Origin: JACVRN01 sp036389255
GTDB taxonomy: Bacteria > Acidobacteriota > Blastocatellia > Pyrinomonadales > Pyrinomonadaceae
Direction: 5' to 3'
DNA length: 64,000 bases
Assembly (NCBI GenBank): GCA_036389255.1
Contig: DASVQI010000001.1
Coordinates: forward strand, 121,409-185,408
The notes below the pieces were generated by a model. The model was not told the DNA's origin, did not search any database, and saw nothing but the letters and a program-made list of their open reading frames with translations. Both the position numbers and the translations under genes were made by a program. Shown piece by piece: positions 34,105-43,722 of the stretch; the stretch's first letter is position 1; each line of letters opens with the position of its first letter.

Positions 34105-35328
34105 ATGCTGGTTGAAGATAATCTGACGCGACAGCAGCAGAAGGTCGCAGCGCCTGAGATGACGGGCGACGGCCCGGTCGAGTTGTCAATCGTCATGCCC
34201 TGCCTGAATGAAGCCGACACGCTGGAAACCTGTATCAGGAAGGCCCAGCGCGTGCTCACCGAACACAACATAGACGGCGAAATCGTCATCGCTGACAACG
34301 GCAGCATAGACGGCTCTCAGGAGATAGCGGCGCGTCTGGGGGCGCGCGTGGTCAACGTGGAAGCCAAAGGCTACGGCAGCGCTCTTCAGGGCGGCATCAG
34401 CGCCGCTCGCGGCCGCTTCGTCATCATGGGAGACGCTGATGATTCCTACGACTTTCTGGAAGTGCCGAAGTTCGTAGAGAAGCTGCGTCAAGGCTTCGAC
34501 CTAGTACAGGGATGCCGCCTGCCCAGGGGCGGAGGACAGGTGTTGCCGGGAGCTATGCCCTTCCTTCATCGCTGGTGGGGGAACCCCATGTTCTCCATGA
34601 TGGTTCGCAAGTGGTTTCGCGCGCCCATTCATGACGTTTACTGCGGCCTGCGCGGCTTCACCAAGGAGCTTTACAACCGCCTTGACCTGCGCTGCACGGG
34701 GATGGAGTTTGCGACCGAGATGATTATCAAGTCGAGCCTCTACCGCGTCGGCATCACTGAAGTTCCGATTACGCTCCATCCTGACGGTCGAACCTCACAC
34801 GCCCCGCACCTTAAGACGTTTCGTGACGGCTGGCGCACGCTGCGCTTCTTTTTGATGTACAGCCCGCGCTGGCTCTTTCTTGCGCCGGGCGCTCTGCTGA
34901 TTCTGCTGGGGCTCGCGGGCTACGCGCTCGGGCTTCCGGGTGTGACGATTAAGGGGATAACCTTCGACGCGCACACGCTGCTCTTTGCCACGCTCTCTAT
35001 CCTCTGCGGCTATCAGTCAATCCTCTTCGCCATCTTCTCCAAGACCTTCGCCATCAGTGAAGGTCTGATGCCGGAAGACCCGCGCATGAACCGCTTCTTC
35101 GAGGTGGTCAATCTGGAGAGGGGATTGATTATTGGAGCGGGCTCGCTGCTGATAGGAATCGCGCTTCTGCTCGGGGCGTTGAACCAGTGGCGCTTGACGG
35201 ACTTCGGCCATCTGGACTACAGCCACACTATGCGCTGGGTGATTCCGGGCGCGACATTGACGGCGCTGGGGCTGCAAACCATCTTCTCCAGCTTCTTCGT
35301 CAGTATCTTGGGGATGCGCCGACGATGA
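34105..35328 (+). CDS. GT2 glycosyltransferase, polyprenyl-phosphate sugar synthase-like (DPM1/GtrB type)
   Basis: 407 residues. The GT2 domain has MPCLNEADTLETCI, IADNGSIDGSQEIA, AKGYGSALQGGI and the metal-binding GDADDSYDF. The C-terminal third (about 255-400) has four hydrophobic segments. This architecture is used to make undecaprenyl- or dolichol-phosphate-linked glucose/mannose, which GT-C membrane enzymes then use. AAGGAG sits 7 nt before the ATG. Two such GT-C-like proteins are encoded nearby (29101 and 36641). Its stop is in an ATGA overlap with the next gene. Confidence 0.85.
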   Translation: MLVEDNLTRQQQKVAAPEMTGDGPVELSIVMPCLNEADTLETCIRKAQRVLTEHNIDGEIVIADNGSIDGSQEIAARLGARVVNVEAKGYGSALQGGISAARGRFVIMGDADDSYDFLEVPKFVEKLRQGFDLVQGCRLPRGGGQVLPGAMPFLHRWWGNPMFSMMVRKWFRAPIHDVYCGLRGFTKELYNRLDLRCTGMEFATEMIIKSSLYRVGITEVPITLHPDGRTSHAPHLKTFRDGWRTLRFFLMYSPRWLFLAPGALLILLGLAGYALGLPGVTIKGITFDAHTLLFATLSILCGYQSILFAIFSKTFAISEGLMPEDPRMNRFFEVVNLERGLIIGAGSLLIGIALLLGALNQWRLTDFGHLDYSHTMRWVIPGATLTALGLQTIFSSFFVSILGMRRR

Positions 35329-35957
35329 GCGTCATTGAGAAAGTCCACGGCGGCTATGTTCATAACCGCCGCGTGCGCGTGCTCAGAGACAGCCTCGCCA
35401 AGCTTATCCCGCAGGGCGCGAGCGTGCTGGACGTGGGCTGCGGGGACGGCCTTCTGGCCAGCCTTATTATAGAGGTGCGCCCGGATGTTGAGATTAGCGG
35501 AGTGGACGTGCTGGTTCGAGACGAGACGCACGTCCCCGTCATGGAATTTGACGGCAGCCGGATTCCGTACGACGACAAGAGCTTCGATGTGGTGATGTTC
35601 GTGGACGTGTTGCATCACACGGAAGAGCCTATGATTCTGCTGCGCGAGGCCGTGCGCGTGGCCCGCAAAGCAATCCTGATAAAAGACCATACTCAGAACG
35701 GTTTGCTGGCTGGCGCGACTCTTCGCTTCATGGACGAGGTTGGGAACGCGCGCCACGGCGTTGCGCTCCCCTACAACTACTGGCCGAAACGAAAGTGGCT
35801 CGAAGCCTTCCAACAACTGAATCTGAAAATCAGCACATGGAAGAAGGATTTAGGGCTTTATCCTGTACCGGCTGACTGGATTTTCGGGCGCTCGCTGCAT
35901 TTCATTGGTCAATTCGAATTAAGTCAGACAGGTGGTGATGGTGATGGTAAACTCTAA
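35325..35957 (+). CDS. Class I SAM-dependent methyltransferase
   Basis: 210 residues. Rossmann core VLDVGCGDGLLASLI, then GVDVLVRDETHVPV and DVVMFVDVLHHTEEPMI. The ATG at 35325 is in an ATGA overlap with the GT2 gene. The in-frame extension to 35187 lies inside that gene and is rejected. It is likely a small-molecule or sugar methyltransferase; target unknown. It overlaps the following methyltransferase gene by about 26 nt. Confidence 0.82.
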   Translation: MSVIEKVHGGYVHNRRVRVLRDSLAKLIPQGASVLDVGCGDGLLASLIIEVRPDVEISGVDVLVRDETHVPVMEFDGSRIPYDDKSFDVVMFVDVLHHTEEPMILLREAVRVARKAILIKDHTQNGLLAGATLRFMDEVGNARHGVALPYNYWPKRKWLEAFQQLNLKISTWKKDLGLYPVPADWIFGRSLHFIGQFELSQTGGDGDGKL

Positions 35958-36636
35958 GCTTATGGAGCCGGATGTTTCTGCTGTTGCGGCCACGGACGAC
36001 CCATGGGAACTGGCCTACATGCGCTTTGAGACGCCGGAAGAAGAGATAGGCAAGTTCATCAAGAGGCTCAAAGAGCTTGGCGCTGACAAGTGGCCGCGCG
36101 ACTCGAAAGTGGTGGAGCTTTTCTGCGGGCGCGGCAACGGCCTGCACGCGCTTGAGCGGCTCGGCTTCACTTCGCTCGAAGGCATTGACCTCTCGCCAAG
36201 ACTCGTGGCGCAGTACGAGGGCATAGGCAAGTGTTACGTTGGGGATTGCAGGAGCCTGCCGTTCGAGGACAAGAGCAAGGACGCCATTATCATACAGGGC
36301 GGCCTGCACCATCTGTTGACCTTGCCGGACGACCTTGACCGGACGCTCTCGGAGGTTCGCCGCGTGCTGAAGGATGACGGTAAATTTCTGGTCGTTGAGC
36401 CGTGGCTGACGCCTTTTCTCTCCTTCGTGCACGCCGTCTGCGAGATGAAGCTGGCCCGCCGCATGTGGGGAAAGCTCGACGCGCTGAGCACCATGATTCA
36501 CTACGAGCGCGAGACTTACGAGCAGTGGCTCAACCAGCCGGAAGCGGTCAACGCCGTCTTTCAAAAATATTTCAAGGCCGACCAGCTCGCTTTCAAATTT
36601 GGCAAGATGATGTTCGTGGGCCGCAAGAACAGCTAG
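35932..36636 (+). CDS. Class I SAM-dependent methyltransferase
   Basis: 234 residues. After an N-terminal helix-rich part comes the Rossmann core VVELFCGRGNGLHALE, GIDLSPRLVAQYE and IIQGGLHHLL; RVLKDDGKFLVVEPW is the motif near the end of the fold. The start region is a GTG/ATG repeat (35932, 35938, 35944), so the exact start is open. It is the second of two adjacent methyltransferases, whose sequences are only distantly alike. Confidence 0.78.
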   Translation: MVMVMVNSKLMEPDVSAVAATDDPWELAYMRFETPEEEIGKFIKRLKELGADKWPRDSKVVELFCGRGNGLHALERLGFTSLEGIDLSPRLVAQYEGIGKCYVGDCRSLPFEDKSKDAIIIQGGLHHLLTLPDDLDRTLSEVRRVLKDDGKFLVVEPWLTPFLSFVHAVCEMKLARRMWGKLDALSTMIHYERETYEQWLNQPEAVNAVFQKYFKADQLAFKFGKMMFVGRKNS

Positions 36637-36640
36637 AAAA

Positions 36641-38266
36641 ATGATGTCGTCAAAGGTAGCGCCGGGTGAACAAACTCGTCAGAAACAGGACTCTTCATCT
36701 TCGGGCGCGGGGCCGAAGCGATACGGGCTGCTCGCCTGCTTGATACTGGCGGGCTGGGCCGTGGCCGTTCTCTCGCTGTGGCCTCTGCACAACACGATAC
36801 TGAATCTGGACGAGGTGGATTACTTTAACGCCTCACGGCTCGGGCTCCTGACGAACGCCGTAGACCGTGGCTCGCTCTCTCCCATAGAGTTTTTCGAGTT
36901 CATCAACTCAAAGCGCAAGGGCGTGGAGCCCGTCTACCCGCCGCAGTATGACGAGCAGAAAGACCCACTGCTCCTGAGACACTATCACCCGCCCTTCATT
37001 GTCTATGTCACGGCCGCGACGACGCCCCTGCTCAACTCGCAGAGCGACCGCGCTATACGCATCGGCCAGTTCCTCGGGGTGCTGGCGCTCTTCTGCGCGC
37101 TCTTTTTCGCTTACCGCAGCCTTTCCGTTGCGCCGACGCTGCCGGGCATGCTGGCCGTCATGGTCTTCGGGATAGGGTTAAGCTATCTGGCCTTTTACTC
37201 TCTCTCGAATCACGGCTGGCTATCGGTGTGGACTACGCTCACGGCTGCTTTTCTCAGCCGTTGGTTAAAGGACGGTGATAAAAGAGCCGGTCTGCTTCTC
37301 TGCGCCTCTGTGGCGCTGACGGTCGTGAGTCTTGAGACGGGATTGGTCGTCGCGGCGTCGGTCTTTCTCACTCTGCTCATCTGGAAGCCGCTCGCGGTTT
37401 CGGGAATAAGAAGCCTGCGGTTCTGGCGCTACATCTTAACGGGTACGCTTCTCACGGCGCTTCTGGTGATTCTTTTCTGGCCGGGCTCCGTGCTAAAAGC
37501 CTCTTTCTTCAAGACTCCGATTGTCATCTTTTACAGGTCTTTTCTGGGGCAGGAATTCAAGCGAACCATTGCCCCTTTCCTGACGCTGCTCCCGATTTCG
37601 CTGCCCGTGTTTGCCGCCTGCATCTGGCTCTTTTACAGGCAGCGCGATGGGCTGCGGCGCTGGGGGCCTTACCTGACCGTGGGGGCTGTCTACGCGGTTG
37701 TGATAATCGTCGTGACGCCGTTCGGGCTGGTTCCGCAATACCTTGTGCCAGCGCTCGCGCCGCTCGCCTGTCTGGTTGGCATGGCTCTGGACAGCTTCGT
37801 TTCCGTCAGACCCGGCAGGGCGACAGCCGCCGCGTTGGTAGCTCTTCTGGTCGTTTCGGTGGCGGCGACCGCGTGGGCGAGCAAGCTGCACACGATGTTG
37901 GATGACAAAGAGATTCGACAGGATATAAGCTGGCTGAAAGAGGTGATTGGCAACCGTGAAGCGCTCACGAACGGCTCGCAGATTTACCAGCACTATCTGG
38001 GGCCGGGCTATAAAATCAGGCCGATTGAGCTTTCCTATGACGAAGACCAAATCTTCGTGCGAGAGAAGGGCAAATACAGGCTTGTAACTCAGGAAGAGGT
38101 TGCGGGCCGCTTTGTAGTTATCCCCTCATACAGAACCAAGCTCTTTAGCCGGGAGGGCGAGGGCATTCGCGCTCTGCTTGGAAAATGCCGCAGGCTTGAC
38201 CGCGCGACCCTGCGCGTCTATGACTGTTCGGCTATGGCCCCGGCAGACGTTGCAGGACTAGACTGA
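36641..38266 (+). CDS. Polytopic membrane glycosyltransferase, GT-C (ArnT/PMT-like)
   Basis: 541 residues, about 10-12 membrane segments. The first large loop carries LNLDEVDYFNASR, an acidic pair of the kind that is catalytic in GT-C enzymes, and HYHPPFIVYVTAATTP, a motif of the PMT/ArnT superfamily. A soluble C-terminal domain of about 130 residues follows. It would use a polyprenyl-phosphate sugar donor on the periplasmic side, consistent with the DPM1-like gene upstream. It starts 4 nt after a methyltransferase stop. Confidence 0.75.
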   Translation: MMSSKVAPGEQTRQKQDSSSSGAGPKRYGLLACLILAGWAVAVLSLWPLHNTILNLDEVDYFNASRLGLLTNAVDRGSLSPIEFFEFINSKRKGVEPVYPPQYDEQKDPLLLRHYHPPFIVYVTAATTPLLNSQSDRAIRIGQFLGVLALFCALFFAYRSLSVAPTLPGMLAVMVFGIGLSYLAFYSLSNHGWLSVWTTLTAAFLSRWLKDGDKRAGLLLCASVALTVVSLETGLVVAASVFLTLLIWKPLAVSGIRSLRFWRYILTGTLLTALLVILFWPGSVLKASFFKTPIVIFYRSFLGQEFKRTIAPFLTLLPISLPVFAACIWLFYRQRDGLRRWGPYLTVGAVYAVVIIVVTPFGLVPQYLVPALAPLACLVGMALDSFVSVRPGRATAAALVALLVVSVAATAWASKLHTMLDDKEIRQDISWLKEVIGNREALTNGSQIYQHYLGPGYKIRPIELSYDEDQIFVREKGKYRLVTQEEVAGRFVVIPSYRTKLFSREGEGIRALLGKCRRLDRATLRVYDCSAMAPADVAGLD

Positions 38267-38270
38267 GTAA

Positions 38271-39677
38271 ATGAGTGAAGTCGGCTCTGGCGAGCTTTAT
38301 CCGAAGGTAGTGCGTATCATCGCCCGGCTCAACGTGGGAGGCCCTGCGCGCCACGTAGTCTGGCTGAACGCGGGACTCGAACGGCAGGGTTGGAAGACCC
38401 TGCTTGTGACGGGCAGGGTGCCGCCCGGCGAAGACGACATGAGCTACTTCGCGGCGGAGAATGGAGTAGCGCCTCTCGTCATCCCGCAGATGAGCCGCGA
38501 AATCTCTCCGAAAGACATAATGACCGTCTGGAAGCTGTACCGGCTCTTTCTGAGATGGCAGCCCGACATAGTGCATACGCACACGGCCAAAGCCGGGACG
38601 GTCGGACGACTCGCTGGCTTGCTATACAGGTGGCTCACGCCGGGCTCGCTTCTGGGGCGCAAGCGTGCCTGTCTCTTCGTACACACCTACCACGGCCACA
38701 TCTTCCATAGCTACTACGGACGGCTTAAGACGCGCCTGTTTCTCGCTATAGAAAAGGTGCTGGCCCGGCTGGCTACAGACCGCATCATAGCCATCAGCCC
38801 GCAGCAATACAGGGAGATTCACGAAGAGTTCGGCGTAGGGCGCGAGCAGCAGTTCGCCGTCATCCCGCTCGGACTTGACACCGGCGTTTTCGCGGGCTGG
38901 CCCGCCCGCCGCGAGTTGGCGCGTCATGGGCTGGGCCTGAACGAGACGGACGTGGCCGTAGGTATAATCGGCAGGCTCACGGAGATAAAGAACCACACGC
39001 TCTTTCTCAAATCGGTGGCTCGCTACAAGGAGCTGTACGGAGCGGGGAAGGAGGGTCGGCGCGTGCGCTTCATCATCATTGGCGACGGCCACCTGCGCGC
39101 GGGGCTTGAGGCAGAGGCGCGCGAGCTTGGCGTTCATGGTGACGTGATTTTTACGGGAACGCGCAGCGACCTTGAGAAACTTTACCCGGCTCTGGATGTA
39201 GTGGCGCTGACTTCTTTGAACGAAGGGACGCCGCTTACGCTGATTGAGGCCATGGCGAACGCGCGGGCTGTAGTTGCCGTGGGCGTAGGCGGCGTCGTAG
39301 ACCTGCTGGGCGAGCAGAATGATTCCGTATTAGCCGCGAGCGGCTCCATAGGCTACACTCTGCGGGAGCGCGGCGTGCTGGTAGAGCCGAACAACGCGGA
39401 AGCCTTCGCGCGGGCTCTGGCCTATTTGATTGAGAACGAAAACTTGCGCCGCGAGATGGGCCTTCGCGGCCAGCACTTCGTCGAAAGCAGCTACTCGAAG
39501 GAGCGATTGCTGAAGGACGTGACAAGTCTCTACCGCGAGATGCTGCTAAGTGGAAAGTCGCGCGCGGGCGTTATACCGGGCGCGGAGGCGGCCGGGTCTG
39601 AGGAAGGGCTGCACGCCAATGGCGAAGTGCGGGCTTCCGATTCCGCCGGGCTCGGCATGAAGGGAAAGCTTCTTTGA
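38271..39677 (+). CDS. Glycosyltransferase family 4
   Basis: 468 residues, longer than the usual 380-410, with a Ser/Gly/Ala-rich tail of about 45 residues. N-terminal IARLNVGGPARHVVWLN, VHTHTAKAG; C-terminal VGIIGRLTEIKNHTLFL, IIGDGHLRAGLE and LNEGTPLTLIEAMANARAVVAV, with the E-x7-E-like donor site. It ends in a TTGA overlap with galE. Confidence 0.88.
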   Translation: MSEVGSGELYPKVVRIIARLNVGGPARHVVWLNAGLERQGWKTLLVTGRVPPGEDDMSYFAAENGVAPLVIPQMSREISPKDIMTVWKLYRLFLRWQPDIVHTHTAKAGTVGRLAGLLYRWLTPGSLLGRKRACLFVHTYHGHIFHSYYGRLKTRLFLAIEKVLARLATDRIIAISPQQYREIHEEFGVGREQQFAVIPLGLDTGVFAGWPARRELARHGLGLNETDVAVGIIGRLTEIKNHTLFLKSVARYKELYGAGKEGRRVRFIIIGDGHLRAGLEAEARELGVHGDVIFTGTRSDLEKLYPALDVVALTSLNEGTPLTLIEAMANARAVVAVGVGGVVDLLGEQNDSVLAASGSIGYTLRERGVLVEPNNAEAFARALAYLIENENLRREMGLRGQHFVESSYSKERLLKDVTSLYREMLLSGKSRAGVIPGAEAAGSEEGLHANGEVRASDSAGLGMKGKLL

Positions 39678-40681
39678 GTAAGGATAGCGCGCAGGAGCAG
39701 GCGTCAATTCTGGTGACAGGCGGGGCCGGTTACATCGGCAGCGCCACCGTAGAGATGCTGCTGGCGGAAGGCAGGCGGGTCGTAGTTCTGGACAATCTGG
39801 TCTACGGCCACAGGGAGGCATTATTCGAAGGCGTCCCCTTTTATCAGGGGAGCATCGGAAATCAGGAGTTGATTAAGCACATCGTTCTCAAGCACGGGGT
39901 CAATTCCTGCATACATTTTGCGGCCTTCGCCTACGTGGGCGAGTCCGTGGAGAAGCCCGCGCTCTACTATGAGAACAACGTCGCGCAGGGTATAGGACTG
40001 CTCAATGCGCTTTTGGCGGCGAACGTGAAGCAACTGGTCTTCTCTTCCACCTGCGCGACCTACGGCGAGCCGCGAGTGCTGCCGCTTGAAGAAGGGCACC
40101 CGCAGAATCCTACGAATCCATACGGCGCGTCAAAGCTCTTCATGGAAAGAATCATGGGGGATTACGCACGGGCTTACGGTCTGCGGTTCGTTGCGCTTCG
40201 CTACTTCAACGCCGCCGGGGCGACCCGCCGGTGCGGTGAAGACCACACGCCGGAAACGCACCTGATACCGCTCGTACTCTCTGCGGCTCAGGGCAAGCGC
40301 CCGTACATCTCTGTCTTCGGTCGTGACTATCCTACGCCGGACGGAACCTGCGTGCGCGATTACATACACGTCTCCGACCTTGCGAGCGCGCATCTGGCGG
40401 CGCTCGATTATCTGGGGCGGGGCGGCGAGTCCGCGGCCTTCAATCTAGGCAACGGGCAGGGGTATTCCGTGCTGGAAGTGATTGAGACGGCGCGCAGGGT
40501 GACGGGCAAAGAGATAGAGGTTCGATTTGAAGCGAGGCGGCCGGGCGACCCTTCGCATCTGGTGGCGGACGCGAGCCGGGCAGCCGAAATCCTTGGCTGG
40601 CAGCCGCGCTACGCTTCGTTGGAAGAGATTATCGGCACTGCGTGGCAGTGGCACGAGTCCCACCCGGAAGGCTATAAATAG
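39674..40681 (+). CDS. galE: UDP-glucose 4-epimerase
   Basis: 335 residues. It interconverts UDP-glucose and UDP-galactose (or their N-acetyl forms). Extended SDR: VTGGAGYIGSATVE, FAAFAYVGESVEKP, SSTCATYGEP, catalytic PYGASK, RYFNAAGA and the GalE-specific DGTCVRDYIHVSDLASAH. The start is TTG in a TTGA overlap with the GT4 gene. It supplies a common sugar donor for the GTs in the locus. Confidence 0.93.
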   Translation: MSKDSAQEQASILVTGGAGYIGSATVEMLLAEGRRVVVLDNLVYGHREALFEGVPFYQGSIGNQELIKHIVLKHGVNSCIHFAAFAYVGESVEKPALYYENNVAQGIGLLNALLAANVKQLVFSSTCATYGEPRVLPLEEGHPQNPTNPYGASKLFMERIMGDYARAYGLRFVALRYFNAAGATRRCGEDHTPETHLIPLVLSAAQGKRPYISVFGRDYPTPDGTCVRDYIHVSDLASAHLAALDYLGRGGESAAFNLGNGQGYSVLEVIETARRVTGKEIEVRFEARRPGDPSHLVADASRAAEILGWQPRYASLEEIIGTAWQWHESHPEGYK

Positions 40682-40766
40682 GGGCGATTATTGTAGAGGC
40701 TTGAGGACTTGTCCTCTGCCACCGCAAAGCCTCGCGGGAAAGTTTAAGAATGGAGACAAAAGTAGA

Positions 40767-41786
40767 ATGCGAGTGTTGATTACGGGCGGAGCGGGCTTCA
40801 TTGGCTCTCATCTCTCGGACGCGTACATAGAGCGCGGCGACGAGGTCTATGTGGTTGATGACCTCTCGACCGGCAGCTTCCAGAATATCGCGCACCTCAA
40901 GGAGCAGCCGCGCTTTCACTACACGATTGATTCCGTCAGCAACCTGCCCGTGATGGCCGAGCTTGTAGACCAGTGCGACGTGATTTTTCACATGGCCGCA
41001 GCCGTCGGCGTCAAGCTCATAGTAGAGAGCCCCGTCAGAACCATAGAAACCAACGTACACGGCACGGAGGTCATGCTCTCGCTCGCCAACAAGAAGAAGA
41101 AGAAGGTGCTAATAGCCTCGACTTCCGAAGTCTACGGCCTCTCGACGGAGGTTCCCTTCCGCGAGGACGGCCAGCTTGTGATGGGGGCGACCACGAAGGG
41201 GCGCTGGTCTTACGCCTGCTCGAAAGCGATTGACGAGTTTCTGGCCCTCGCCTACTGGCGCGAGAAGAAGTTACCGACCGTCGTCGTGCGCCTCTTCAAC
41301 ACCGTGGGCCCCAGACAGACCGGCCAGTACGGCATGGTCATCCCGACTTTCGTCAAACAGGCGATGGCGGGACGGCCCATCACGATTTACGGCGACGGCA
41401 AACAGTCGCGCTGCTTCGGCTACGTGGGCGACGTGGTGGAGGCGCTGATGCGCCTGATGGAGCACGAGAGCGCCGTCGGGCAGGTCTTCAACATCGGCTC
41501 CAGCGAAGAGGTGACAATCGTAGAACTGGCCGAGCGAGTCAAAGCGCTGACGAATTCCTCTTCCGAGATTGTTTACGTGCCTTACGACGAGGCTTACGAA
41601 GAGGGGTTTGAAGATATGCCGCGCCGCGTGCCGGACATCTCGAAAGTGCAGGCGCTCGTGGGCTTCCGCCCGCGCATGACTCTGGACGGAATCCTTCAGA
41701 CCGTCATCAATTATTATAGCGACGCAGAGAGCGGCCCCAGAGGACGCATCTTCAACACCGGCCAGAAATCCGCCACACAAGCGTAG
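40767..41786 (+). CDS. NAD-dependent epimerase/dehydratase (SDR)
   Basis: 339 residues. ITGGAGFIGSHL, STSEVYGLS and the catalytic SYACSK. The remaining motifs (RLFNTVGPRQ, GDGKQSRCFGYVGDVVEAL) place it with UDP-glucuronate/NDP-glucose-acting extended SDRs. The ATG at 40767 gives a full Rossmann N-terminus; the in-frame codons from 40527 lie within galE and are not used. It could be an NDP-sugar epimerase or 4,6-dehydratase. Substrate undetermined. Confidence 0.85.
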   Translation: MRVLITGGAGFIGSHLSDAYIERGDEVYVVDDLSTGSFQNIAHLKEQPRFHYTIDSVSNLPVMAELVDQCDVIFHMAAAVGVKLIVESPVRTIETNVHGTEVMLSLANKKKKKVLIASTSEVYGLSTEVPFREDGQLVMGATTKGRWSYACSKAIDEFLALAYWREKKLPTVVVRLFNTVGPRQTGQYGMVIPTFVKQAMAGRPITIYGDGKQSRCFGYVGDVVEALMRLMEHESAVGQVFNIGSSEEVTIVELAERVKALTNSSSEIVYVPYDEAYEEGFEDMPRRVPDISKVQALVGFRPRMTLDGILQTVINYYSDAESGPRGRIFNTGQKSATQA

Positions 41787-41887
41787 ATTGCGCTTTATAG
41801 AGGAGAGCTTCGGACGCCTGTCTCCGGCGCTTGATTTGTCGCGCGCAATCAACTAGGGTTTCAGATTCGCCGGAAATCTTTCAAGCC

Positions 41888-43687
41888 ATGCCTTTCGATA
41901 AGCTACAAATTGCTGCCATAGCCCTCTCTTTTGCTCTGTCACTGATGCTGACGCCGTTGGTGCGCGTCGTCGCGCGCCGCGTCGGAATGGTGGCCAAGCC
42001 AAAGATTGACCGTTGGCACAAGAAGCCCACGGCCATGCTGGGCGGCACAGGCATCTGGCTTGCCGTTATCATTCCTTATCTGCTCTTTATACCGCACACG
42101 CCCTACGGCTGGGTCGTGATTGGCTCAAGCACTTTTCTCTTTCTGGTGGGGCTGGCCGACGACATCTTTCAGGCCAAGCCCTATCAGAAGCTGATTGGAC
42201 AGGTGATGGGCGCGGCCTTCATCATCTACTACGGCCTGAGCCTGCCGTGGACAAGCTCGCACACCATCAACATAGCTATCACCATCTTCTGGCTGATAGG
42301 CATCACGAACGCCATCAACCTGCTGGACAACATGGACGGGTTGGCGGCAGGCATAGCGGCCATCGCCTCAATCTTCCTTGCCCTAAGCTTTATCGCCAAC
42401 GGGCAGTTCGTTGAAGCCTCCATGCTGACCGTCTTCGCGGCGGCGCTCGTGGGATTTCTGGCCTACAACTCGAACCCGGCCTCAATCTTCATGGGCGACT
42501 GCGGCTCCATGTTCATAGGCTTCTTCCTTGCGAGCACAGCTTTGATGAGCGTCTCGGGCGGGCGCTCGCGCTCGTTTCTGCCTGTGCTGGCCGTGCCGAT
42601 TCTTATCCTCTTCATCCCCATCTTCGACACTACGCTGGTGACCGTCATGCGTAAGCTTTCGGGCCGTGCCGTGCGGCAGGGCGGGCGCGACCACACTTCG
42701 CACAGGCTGGTCGCTCTGGGAATGAGCGAGCGCAGGGCCGTCATCATGCTCTATGGTTTCGCGGCGCTCTCCGGCATTCTGGCCCTTCTGGTCAGGCAGA
42801 TGGAGGCGGACTTGAGCGTCGCCGCCGTTTCAGGCTTTACGGTCGTGCTGACTCTGCTCGGCGTCTACCTGTCGGGCGTGAAGGTTTACGACGAGCAGGA
42901 TGTGCAGGCGGCGCGAGAGAAATCGCTCTCCGCCTTTCTGGTTGACCTCTCCTACAAGCGCAGAATCTTTGAGGTGATGCTAGACCTCGTGCTCATCATC
43001 CTCTCTTACTATCTGGCATACGTGCTGCGCTTCGGGCCTATGTCGGAGTCAACTGCGCGCACAATCTTCTTTCGCACGCTGCCCGTCATCCTGTTCGTCA
43101 AGATGGCCACGTTTCTAGTGATGGGCGTCTACAGGGGCATCTGGCGGTACACGAGCGTTGACGACCTTGTAGTGTTCGCAAAGGCCGTGGTGATAAGCTC
43201 GGTCGCCAGTCTCCTTGCGGTTCTCTTCGCGTTTCGCTTCGAGGGCGTGTCGCGCACGGTCTTTATCGTTGACGCGATTATACTGCTGATGATGGTGGCC
43301 GGGAGCCGCATGGCGTTCCGGTTGTTCGGGCAGATTCTGCCGCGCTCGCAGTCGCTCGAAGGCGCTCGCATACTGATTTACGGCGCGGGCGACGCGGGCG
43401 AGCTGCTCTTGAGAGAGCTGAGGAATAACCGGAATTTGAAGTACTCTCCCGTGGGATTTATTGACGACGACCCGAACAAGAAGGGAAAGGTCATACACGG
43501 GCTGAAGGTCTTTGGCGGCAACGGCTCGCTACAGTCCATTTGCAGCGAGCAGCGCATTGACGAGATACTCATCTCAAGCTCCAAGATTTCAAAAGAGCGT
43601 ATACGCGAGATTCAGCAGGACTGTCGCCAGTCGAACATCTCGCTCAAGCGCATGCTGATTAAGATAGAGCAACTGGAAGAGGACTAG
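41888..43687 (+). CDS. WecA/MraY-type phosphoglycosyltransferase fused to a WbpM/CapD-like N-terminal region
   Basis: 599 residues. Residues 1-330 are a polytopic polyprenyl-phosphate sugar-1-phosphate transferase: ADDIF (DD at 91-92), NLLDNMDGLAAG (144-155), FMGDCGSMFIGF and GGRDHTSHRL. The second half, about 360-599, has four membrane segments (RRIFEVMLDLVLIILSYYLAYVLRFG opens it), YRGIWRYTS, then a nucleotide-binding domain GAGDAGELLL (about 499) and GFIDDDPNKKG, as at the N-terminus of WbpM/CapD. The catalytic dehydratase domain of WbpM is absent. Start chosen at the ATG 41888; a TTG at 41831 is in frame. It probably initiates the lipid-linked glycan. Confidence 0.87.
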   Translation: MPFDKLQIAAIALSFALSLMLTPLVRVVARRVGMVAKPKIDRWHKKPTAMLGGTGIWLAVIIPYLLFIPHTPYGWVVIGSSTFLFLVGLADDIFQAKPYQKLIGQVMGAAFIIYYGLSLPWTSSHTINIAITIFWLIGITNAINLLDNMDGLAAGIAAIASIFLALSFIANGQFVEASMLTVFAAALVGFLAYNSNPASIFMGDCGSMFIGFFLASTALMSVSGGRSRSFLPVLAVPILILFIPIFDTTLVTVMRKLSGRAVRQGGRDHTSHRLVALGMSERRAVIMLYGFAALSGILALLVRQMEADLSVAAVSGFTVVLTLLGVYLSGVKVYDEQDVQAAREKSLSAFLVDLSYKRRIFEVMLDLVLIILSYYLAYVLRFGPMSESTARTIFFRTLPVILFVKMATFLVMGVYRGIWRYTSVDDLVVFAKAVVISSVASLLAVLFAFRFEGVSRTVFIVDAIILLMMVAGSRMAFRLFGQILPRSQSLEGARILIYGAGDAGELLLRELRNNRNLKYSPVGFIDDDPNKKGKVIHGLKVFGGNGSLQSICSEQRIDEILISSSKISKERIREIQQDCRQSNISLKRMLIKIEQLEED

Positions 43688-43722
43688 AGCAAGGTTCTTT
43701 TAGATTCGCCTCGATTCCTATT

